Below are positions 1-6,762 of a DNA stretch of 6,762 nt, piece after piece. Every line of letters starts with the position of its first letter. Position 1 is the stretch's first letter. The stretch comes from an uncultured Eubacteriales bacterium. Its GTDB lineage: Bacteria > Bacillota_A > Clostridia > Christensenellales > Aristaeellaceae. The notes under the pieces were generated by a model. That model did not search any database and was not told the origin of the DNA. It saw nothing but the letters and a program-made list of their open reading frames with translations. The DNA lies in NCBI GenBank assembly GCA_902795555.1, contig CADBLV010000275.1, positions 1-6,762 on the forward strand, written 5' to 3'. The position numbers were made by a program, and so were the translations under genes.

Positions 1-220
1 GGCCCTGCTCTTTGCGCTTCTCCAGCCCTGTGACGATCTCAGGAACCTTCAGGATACTGGCAGGTTTACCGCTCTCATGGTGGCGCAGGAGGAATTGAAA
101 ACCCTGCCCTTCGGCGAGATCTTTGATGAATACTGCCGGCGTTGCGGAAAACCGGCGGACGGCGAATGGCTGCCCGTGGTGGAAGCATATGAAAAGAAAG
201 TTCTGGAGGCGAGAGCATGA
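1..220 (+). CDS. rhaA: L-rhamnose isomerase, C-terminal 72 residues (partial, 5' end outside window)
   Basis: The frame starting at base 2 is open to a TGA at 218-220 and gives the last 72 residues of a protein. RhaA is a metal-dependent cytoplasmic isomerase that converts L-rhamnose to L-rhamnulose, the first step of rhamnose catabolism. The visible tail contains ALLFALLQP, then EELKTLPFGEIFDEYC, then a charged VVEAYEKKVLEARA end. This matches the family C-terminus as I remember it (ALL-LL-P, a -TLPFGAVWDYYC- type block, and a final amphipathic YEK helix). The metal and substrate ligands lie upstream and cannot be checked. The stop codon overlaps the start of the next gene in ATGA, and that gene encodes the rhamnulose-1-phosphate aldolase, which strongly supports the call and suggests translational coupling. 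The identification rests on a short C-terminal fragment and its neighbour. Confidence 0.82.
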   Translation, partial: ALLFALLQPCDDLRNLQDTGRFTALMVAQEELKTLPFGEIFDEYCRRCGKPADGEWLPVVEAYEKKVLEARA

Positions 221-1029
221 AGGATTTGATGAAGGCACCGTTCATGGTGGAAATGATTCGCACGCTGACCAATATGTATGATCACGGATGGGACGAGCGC
301 AACGGCGGAAACGTCAGCCTGATGCTGGAGAAAGACGAGGCGGCGGAGTATCTGGATGAAAACCGCGTTCTGCGCACGATTCCGACGGGATTCACCGCAC
401 CGGAGCTGGAGGGAAAAATATTCCTTGTTACCGGAACCGGAAAATATTTCAAAAATGTTCAGTATGCGCCGGAGGTCAATCTGGGCATTGTGAAGCTGAA
501 AGAGGACGGACGGCAGGCGGATCTCCTCTGGGGTTATACGGACGGCGGACAGTTTACAAGCGAGTTTCCGGCCCATATGATGAGCCATGTAGCCCGGCTG
601 AAGGTCAATCCGGAGAATCGGGTCGTCATGCATTGCCATCCCGCCAATCTCCTGGCCATGACCTATGTGCATGATCTGGACGAGCGGGCCTTTACCCGCA
701 CGCTCTGGCAGATGTGCACGGAGTGCATTGTGGTTTTCCCGGAGGGCGTGAACGTCCTGCCCTGGATGCTCTGCGGCACGAATGAAATCGGCGAGGCCAC
801 CGCTGAAAAGATGCGAACAGCCCGCCTGGTGGTCTGGGCGCAGCATGGGATCTACGGCGCGGGGAAGGATCTGGACGAAACCTTCGGCCTGATCGAAACG
901 GCGGAAAAAGGCGCGGAAATCTACATGAAAATCGCCCATCTGCCCCTGAAGAACACGATTACAGACGCCCAGATGCATCTCCTGGAGGAACGCTTCGGCA
1001 TCAAAGCCCGGGAAGGGTATCTGGACTGA
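217..1029 (+). CDS. rhaD: L-rhamnulose-1-phosphate aldolase
   Basis: This is a complete class II, zinc-dependent aldolase of 270 residues (the E. coli enzyme is about 274). It cleaves L-rhamnulose 1-phosphate to dihydroxyacetone phosphate and L-lactaldehyde in the cytoplasm. The phosphate-binding loop NGGNVS is at residues 29-34. The catalytic glutamate is E116 in TSEFPAH. The zinc ligands are H139 and H141 in VVMHCHPAN and H210 in WAQHGIYGAG, so every residue expected of the family is present. The ATG at 217 is preceded by GGAGG (205-209) with 7 nt spacing, and it overlaps the rhaA stop by 4 bp. The two genes are therefore one operon, probably continuing upstream with the kinase and transport genes. 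No rho-independent terminator is visible after the TGA; the last 29 bp overlap the 3' end of the opposing Rrf2 gene. The fuculose-1-phosphate aldolase alternative is unlikely, since those proteins are about 215 residues. Confidence 0.94.
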   Translation: MKDLMKAPFMVEMIRTLTNMYDHGWDERNGGNVSLMLEKDEAAEYLDENRVLRTIPTGFTAPELEGKIFLVTGTGKYFKNVQYAPEVNLGIVKLKEDGRQADLLWGYTDGGQFTSEFPAHMMSHVARLKVNPENRVVMHCHPANLLAMTYVHDLDERAFTRTLWQMCTECIVVFPEGVNVLPWMLCGTNEIGEATAEKMRTARLVVWAQHGIYGAGKDLDETFGLIETAEKGAEIYMKIAHLPLKNTITDAQMHLLEERFGIKAREGYLD

Positions 1030-1420
1030 TCAGATCAGACAGGGTTCTGCTGTGAAAAAAGTCCTGCACCAGATGATAAAAATCCGTCCAGAGGGGAAGC
1101 GTCCGACAGATTTCTTTTCGGGGACAGGTGTTTTCTTCGGCGTTCAGACAGGCGACCGGTGAGAGCGTTCCTTCTGTCAGCTCCAGGATTTCATCGAGGG
1201 GATACTCTTCCGGCTTTCGGCAAAGCATATAGCCGCCGCCTTTGCCGCTGGATCCGGTAATCAGATTGCCCGCAACCAGGTCACGGGCGATAATCTCCAG
1301 ATATTTTTTGGAGATGGCCTGCCGTTCGGCAATCTCCTTCAGCGGGACGGAGCGGCCGTTGCTGTTTTCGGCAAGATCCAGCATAAAACGAATGGCATAG
1401 CGCCCCCGGGTAGAAATCAT
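1001..1420 (-). CDS. Rrf2-family (IscR-like) transcriptional regulator with three-cysteine cluster
   Basis: This protein of 139 residues starts with the family hallmark MISTRGRYAIRFMLDLA. A winged helix-turn-helix follows at about residues 26-57 (VPLKEIAERQAISKKYLEIIARDL), with the wing GSSGKGGGYML at about 57-66. A C-terminal cysteine cluster C91-X7-C99-X5-C105 resembles the Fe-S-binding cysteines of IscR and NsrR, so a redox, iron-sulfur or NO-sensing repressor is plausible. IscR itself has X5 and X5 spacing. Start choice: a TTG at 1426 would add two residues, but AGGAGGG at 1428-1434 lies 7 nt from the ATG at 1420 and only 1 nt from the TTG, so 1420 is preferred. The gene has its own promoter (1471-1499). 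No iscS/iscU, cysteine biosynthesis or nitrosative-stress gene is adjacent, so the target regulon cannot be read from context. Its 3' end overlaps rhaD head-on by 29 bp. The family call is sure; the ligand is not. Confidence 0.92.
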   Translation of the reverse strand: MISTRGRYAIRFMLDLAENSNGRSVPLKEIAERQAISKKYLEIIARDLVAGNLITGSSGKGGGYMLCRKPEEYPLDEILELTEGTLSPVACLNAEENTCPRKEICRTLPLWTDFYHLVQDFFHSRTLSDLISPDTLPGL

Positions 1421-1470
1421 GAGCAAGCCCTCCTGTCAGAAGATTTCAGAAAATGGTTCCGTCGCTTCGT

Positions 1471-1499
1471 ATTGTATGCCCGCGGCGGGAAAAGTGCAA
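1471..1499 (-). promoter_or_regulatory. Promoter of the Rrf2-family gene, with a GC-rich dyad in the spacer
   Basis: Read on the minus strand, TTGCAC (-35, at 1494-1499) and TACAAT (-10, at 1471-1476) are separated by exactly 17 bp, a near-ideal housekeeping sigma factor promoter. The predicted start point near 1464 gives a leader of about 44 nt before the ATG. Inside the spacer is a perfect inverted repeat CCCGC-N-GCGGG (1479-1489). An operator between -35 and -10 would let a regulator block the polymerase, and Rrf2 proteins often repress their own genes, so this is a candidate autoregulatory site. The promoter elements are seen directly; the operator role is inference. Confidence 0.75.
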
Positions 1500-1519
1500 G
1501 GAATAATTGATCAGACAAC

Positions 1520-1552
1520 GATGAACGCCGGCTCTGTGAGCCGGCGTTCATC
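1520..1552 (-). terminator. 15-bp perfect hairpin between lacZ and the Rrf2 gene, probable lacZ terminator
   Basis: The arms GATGAACGCCGGCTC (1520-1534) and GAGCCGGCGTTCATC (1538-1552) are perfectly complementary, with a 3-nt loop (TGT). It lies 54 nt after the lacZ stop and just upstream of the -35 of the next minus-strand gene, which is where a lacZ terminator is expected. Neither side has a real T-run: the minus-strand continuation is CGTTGTCTGATC, the plus-strand one ATCCTGTG. A weak terminator, a 3' RNA-stability hairpin or a dispersed palindromic repeat are all possible. The hairpin itself is certain; its role is inferred from position. Confidence 0.55.
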
Positions 1553-1574
1553 ATCCTGTGTACAGAATAACAGA

Positions 1575-1593
1575 TGTGAAACCGCAGTTCACA
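1575..1593. repeat. Short inverted repeat in the lacZ 3' untranslated region
   Basis: TGTGAA (1575-1580) and TTCACA (1588-1593) form a perfect 6-bp stem with a 7-nt loop, 13 nt past the lacZ stop. It resembles a CRP-type half-site pair, but the spacing is wrong for CRP (9 nt between the TGTGA and TCACA cores on the minus strand, instead of 6), and the position is downstream of a gene. It may simply be a second small hairpin in the lacZ 3' end. Chance is a real alternative. Confidence 0.3.
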
Positions 1594-1606
1594 GAAAAGA
1601 ATCGTA

Positions 1607-4777
<3,171 letters not shown>

Positions 4778-4840
4778 TTATTCGGGGCCCGGGTTTGCGG
4801 TGCTCTCACGCTTTCCTTCCCTCCGGGCCTGGGAGAGAGA

Positions 4841-5617
4841 TCAGTCGGGGCATATCGTCTCTCTTCGATATTCCGCCAGATCTTTCACGACTTCGCCGGC
4901 GATGATCAGCCCGGCGACCGAAGGCACAAATGCCGTGGAGCCGGGAATATCCCGTCGAACGGTGCTTTCAGGGGCTTCCGGCGGACAGGCGCAATCTTCG
5001 CGGCAGGGGCCGGACGGACCTGCCAACGGCCGGACGGGCTCTTCTGTGGAGTAAACGACCTTCAGATGCCGGATGCCGCGCTTCCGGCATTCGCGGCGGA
5101 TAATCCGGGCCAGCGGACATACGGAGGTTTGATAGATATCGGCAACCCGGAAGGCGGTCGGATCGGTTTTATTTCCGGCGCCCATGGAACAGATGATGGG
5201 GGTATCGGCAGCCTGCGCCGCTTCGATCAGGGACAGCTTGCCGGTGACGGTATCAATGGCGTCGATCACGTAATCATATTGAGAAAAATCAAACTGATCC
5301 CGTGTGTCCGGCAGGAAAAAGGTCCGAAAGGTTGTGACCCGGCATTCCGGGTTGATTTCCAGCACCCGTTCTTTCGCCACGTCCACCTTGTATGCGCCGA
5401 TCGTCTTCCATGTGGCGTAAAGCTGGCGGTTCAGATTGGTCAGGGAGACGCGGTCATGATCAATCAGGTCCAGGGCTCCGACACCGGAGCGGACCAGGGC
5501 TTCCACCGCGTATCCGCCCACGCCGCCGATGCCGAACACGGCGACGCGGCTCCGGCGCAGCTTCTCCATGGCTTCCGGCCCCAGAAGAAGCTGCGTTCTG
5601 GCAAACTGATTCTGCAT
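4841..5617 (-). CDS. tcdA: tRNA threonylcarbamoyladenosine dehydratase (E1-like ThiF family)
   Basis: This cytoplasmic enzyme of 258 residues belongs to the TcdA (CsdL/YgdL) branch of the ThiF/MoeB E1-like family. TcdA uses ATP to dehydrate t6A at position 37 of ANN-decoding tRNAs to its cyclic form, ct6A. The nucleotide-binding loop GIGGVGG is at residues 29-35, DHDRVSLTNLNRQ at 53-65, DAIDTVTGK at 119-127 and the family block TSVCPLARIIRRECRKRGI at 164-182. The C-terminal SVAGLIIAGEVVKDL segment is at 233-247. Between VVYSTEEP (188-194) and the C-terminal core is a Pro- and Cys-rich loop with C205, C209 and C211, which I do not recall from E. coli or Bacillus homologues. AAGGAGA (5625-5631) sits 7 nt from the ATG at 5617, and the TGA of the upstream serine hydrolase gene lies between them, so the two genes form an operon. 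A different ThiF-family role (thiamine or molybdopterin) is unlikely: no ThiS or MoaD partner is present. Confidence 0.88.
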   Translation of the reverse strand: MQNQFARTQLLLGPEAMEKLRRSRVAVFGIGGVGGYAVEALVRSGVGALDLIDHDRVSLTNLNRQLYATWKTIGAYKVDVAKERVLEINPECRVTTFRTFFLPDTRDQFDFSQYDYVIDAIDTVTGKLSLIEAAQAADTPIICSMGAGNKTDPTAFRVADIYQTSVCPLARIIRRECRKRGIRHLKVVYSTEEPVRPLAGPSGPCREDCACPPEAPESTVRRDIPGSTAFVPSVAGLIIAGEVVKDLAEYRRETICPD

Positions 5618-5620
5618 CCG

Positions 5621-6409
5621 TCATTCTCCTTCCGCCATCGCCAGATCCCAGGCCAGATCCCCCATTTCCCGCTCGAACGCCGGGACATCTGTTTCATTGC
5701 CCATCAGGCAGATCAGCAGGGGGTTCGGCGTTTCAATGATTCCCACATCATGGGTTGTCCGGTCGTTCTCGCCGGTTTTATGCGCGATGACCGGTCCCTC
5801 ATTCTCCAGGGCATGCAGACGGAAAGGCAGTTTCCCGTTCAGCTGCTGATGGCGCAGCATGTTCAGCATGGCCGCGGAAGCTTCCGGGCAGACAAGGCGG
5901 CCGCGCCAGATCTCTTCCAGCAGCCAGGCCGCGTCCTCTGCAGTTGTGAAATTATCCAGGCCGCGGGCTGCTTTCTCCCAGTCGAACATTTTTCGCCGAA
6001 ACAGCGTATGCTTCAGTCCCAGCCGATCCCGGATAAAGGCCTGCACCCGGGGCAGCATATAATAATCCAGCAGCACATTGCAGGCCGTGTTATCGCTGAC
6101 GATGATCATCAGCTCCGTCAGATCCCGAAGAGATACCTCTTTGCCGTCGTCGAGATAAGTCAGCACGCCGCAGGAAGGCACGCAGGCTTCCCGACGCACG
6201 GGAATCCGGTCCTCCGGGCGGAAATCACCGTCTGCAAAGCCCTGGAATATCGCGGCCATCAGATACAGTTTGATGACGCTGGCCGCTTCATGAGGCGCCT
6301 CCGACCGAAAGCGGAAGATTTCTCCGGTGTTCAGGTTTTTGCACAGACAGCTGATGTTTCCGGGCAGCTTTTCCAGACGGGGCCGCATCCATTCCATTCC
6401 GTTTTCCAT
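5621..6409 (-). CDS. Class A beta-lactamase-like serine hydrolase lacking a signal peptide
   Basis: This protein of 262 residues has the penicillin-recognising serine hydrolase fold. Nucleophile motif S44-V-I-K47 (SxxK), S105-D106-N107 (SDN) and K211-T212-G213 (KTG) are all present in class A order and spacing. The omega-loop region is RRKMFDWEKAARGLDNFTTAED (about 138-159); counting back from the aspartate before the threonines, the deacylating Glu166 of true class A enzymes is replaced by a basic or hydrophobic residue. This resembles a group of such hydrolases I recall from Clostridia, with unknown substrate. No signal peptide, lipobox or membrane segment is visible, so it seems cytoplasmic. 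Start choice: the same frame stays open to an ATG at 6523, but that one has no Shine-Dalgarno and starts upstream of the predicted promoter. The ATG at 6409 has AGGAGA (6417-6422) at 7 nt. It is the first gene of an operon with tcdA (3-bp gap). Resistance function should not be assumed. Confidence 0.85.
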   Translation of the reverse strand: MENGMEWMRPRLEKLPGNISCLCKNLNTGEIFRFRSEAPHEAASVIKLYLMAAIFQGFADGDFRPEDRIPVRREACVPSCGVLTYLDDGKEVSLRDLTELMIIVSDNTACNVLLDYYMLPRVQAFIRDRLGLKHTLFRRKMFDWEKAARGLDNFTTAEDAAWLLEEIWRGRLVCPEASAAMLNMLRHQQLNGKLPFRLHALENEGPVIAHKTGENDRTTHDVGIIETPNPLLICLMGNETDVPAFEREMGDLAWDLAMAEGE

Positions 6410-6474
6410 ATGCTTTTCTCCTGTTCTTCCGCGCCGGCGCTTTTTTCTTGTTACAACGGGCTCCTCCGAAACGT

Positions 6475-6503
6475 ATTTTACCATGATCCGCGAAATGACG
6501 CAA
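6475..6503 (-). promoter_or_regulatory. Promoter of the serine hydrolase-tcdA operon
   Basis: On the minus strand TTGCGT (-35, at 6498-6503) and TAAAAT (-10, at 6475-6480) are spaced by exactly 17 bp. The start point near 6468 leaves a leader of about 58 nt before the ATG at 6409. The leader carries a GGAGGAG (about 6460-6466) far from the start and a GC-rich self-complementary GCGCCGGCGC (6431-6440). The position of this promoter also argues against the longer start at 6523 for the hydrolase. Confidence 0.7.
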
Positions 6504-6515
6504 ATCCGGAGTGCG

Positions 6516-6559
6516 TGAAACACATGGGGGGACTGCTGCCCCTGTGCGTTTCAGCACAG
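6516..6559. repeat. Two overlapping, mutually exclusive hairpins between divergent promoters
   Basis: Two competing foldbacks share bases here. The long one pairs TGAAAC-ACA-(T)-GGGG (6516-6530) with CCCC-TGT-(GC)-GTTTCA (6539-6553), 13 pairs with a single-base bulge and a 2-base bulge. The short one is a perfect 6-bp stem CTGTGC (6542-6547) / GCACAG (6554-6559) with the loop GTTTCA. Both lie upstream of the start points of the flanking promoters, so they are DNA dyads (possible operators) rather than leader RNA. On the minus strand GTGTTTCACGCAC (6511-6523) resembles the plus-strand GTGCGTTTCAGCAC (6544-6557), so they may be two opposed copies of one protein-binding site. The repeats are seen; the function is unknown. 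Confidence 0.45.
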
Positions 6560-6610
6560 ATTTACAGACGCAAACCGATCGTTCGCGGAGGAGAATTGTG
6601 TGAAAAAAGC

Positions 6611-6639
6611 TTGCAAATCAATGGTGGGACATATATAAT
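6611..6639 (+). promoter_or_regulatory. Promoter of ppdK
   Basis: TTGCAA (-35, 6611-6616) and a perfect TATAAT (-10, 6634-6639) are separated by 17 bp, the best promoter in the window. Transcription would begin near 6646 and give a leader of about 78 nt ahead of the ATG at 6724. Confidence 0.8.
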
Positions 6640-6659
6640 AAGAAAAGGTGTGAGCAGGC

Positions 6660-6685
6660 CGCCCGGCGAAAGCCGTCTTCAGGCG
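6660..6685 (+). other. Hairpin with GAAA tetraloop in the ppdK leader
   Basis: In the predicted ppdK leader, CGGC (6664-6667) and GCCG (6672-6675) close a GAAA tetraloop. An outer stem CGCC (6660-6663) / GGCG (6682-6685) stacks below it with a 6-nt bulge on the 3' side. It ends 22 nt before the GGGGAGG ribosome binding site (6708-6714). GNRA loops often make tertiary contacts, so a structured leader is possible. The sequence does not match any riboswitch I recognise, and no terminator or anti-SD partner is evident. Confidence 0.35.
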
Positions 6686-6723
6686 ATTCTGTCACGCAAA
6701 AAGAAACGGGGAGGAAAATGTCC

Positions 6724-6762
6724 ATGTCCAAAAAGTATCTGTACCTCTTCAGCGAAGGGAAC
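6724..6762 (+). CDS. ppdK: Pyruvate, phosphate dikinase, N-terminal 13 residues (partial, 3' end outside window)
   Basis: Only MSKKYLYLFSEGN is visible. This resembles the start of PPDK proteins (Clostridium symbiosum: MAKWVYKFEEGNA), in which a short strand ending in EGN precedes the conserved GGKG-NLAEM region that would lie outside the window. PPDK interconverts pyruvate, ATP and phosphate with phosphoenolpyruvate, AMP and PPi in the cytoplasm, and often works glycolytically in anaerobes. Start choice: ATGs occur at 6718 and 6724 in the same frame. The ribosome binding site GGGGAGG (6708-6714) is 3 nt from the first and 9 nt from the second, so 6724 is preferred. It has its own promoter and is transcribed away from the serine hydrolase operon. 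The call rests on 13 residues, so it is tentative. Confidence 0.68.
   Translation, partial: MSKKYLYLFSEGN

Noticed and set aside
49..978. A 309-codon minus-strand open frame opposite rhaD and rhaA.
   Set aside because: Same reason: rhaD has all its zinc and catalytic residues, and the antisense product has no family motif.
1022..1065. Possible rhaD terminator around ACAG/CTGT with a following A-run.
   Set aside because: The stem is only 4 bp and is followed by A rather than T on the plus strand; on the minus strand the T-run comes before the stem, not after it.
6410..6523. Longer start for the serine hydrolase (ATG at 6523, 38 extra residues).
   Set aside because: No Shine-Dalgarno precedes it, the best promoter (-10 at 6475-6480) would lie inside it, and the added residues are not a signal peptide. 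The ATG at 6409 has AGGAGA at 7 nt.
6554..6580. A GACGCAAACC stretch reminiscent of the c-di-GMP-I riboswitch core.
   Set aside because: The rest of the conserved aptamer is absent and the position is upstream of the ppdK transcription start.
6586..6762. Shine-Dalgarno-like GGAGGAG followed by TTG (6596) opening a frame that runs to the window end on the plus strand.
   Set aside because: The frame overlaps the ppdK promoter and start in another phase, has no upstream promoter that I can find, and its translation has no recognisable features; the alternative GTG at 6598 is followed at once by TGA.

Overview
The window looks like a chromosomal segment of a fermentative, probably gut- or rumen-associated member of the Bacillota (Clostridia). 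The evidence is strong AGGAGG-type ribosome binding sites, clear housekeeping-type promoters (TTGNNN-N17-TANAAT), third-codon positions rich in G and C, and gene content: rhamnose catabolism, an Rrf2 regulator, a GH2 beta-galactosidase and a pyruvate phosphate dikinase. This assignment is inference from gene style; no taxonomic marker is present. I see no mobile element, tRNA, rRNA, CRISPR array or integration site.

Layout. At the left edge (1-1029, plus strand) is the end of an L-rhamnose operon: the last 72 codons of L-rhamnose isomerase (rhaA), overlapping by 4 bp with a complete rhamnulose-1-phosphate aldolase (rhaD). The end of rhaD overlaps tail-to-tail with a minus-strand Rrf2-family regulator (1001-1420), which has its own well-formed promoter. 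A 15-bp perfect hairpin separates this gene from a minus-strand cluster transcribed from right to left: a cytoplasmic class A beta-lactamase-like serine hydrolase (6409-5621), then the tRNA-modifying dehydratase TcdA (5617-4841), then a full-length beta-galactosidase (4732-1607). The first two are 3 bp apart and form an operon. lacZ follows after 108 bp that hold a LacI-type operator candidate but no convincing promoter. At the right edge a divergent promoter region (about 6475-6717) drives the hydrolase operon leftwards and a pyruvate phosphate dikinase (ppdK, first 13 codons only) rightwards.

Functional picture. RhaA and RhaD convert L-rhamnose, by way of rhamnulose 1-phosphate (the kinase is not visible here), to dihydroxyacetone phosphate and L-lactaldehyde. 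LacZ supplies glucose and galactose from beta-galactosides. PPDK links phosphoenolpyruvate and pyruvate in a PPi-dependent way in many anaerobic fermenters. TcdA and the serine hydrolase are housekeeping or uncharacterised neighbours with no evident link to sugar use. I do not find a clearly novel multi-gene system. The items most worth a second look are the regulatory elements, the signal-less beta-lactamase-like protein, and the Cys-rich insertion in TcdA.
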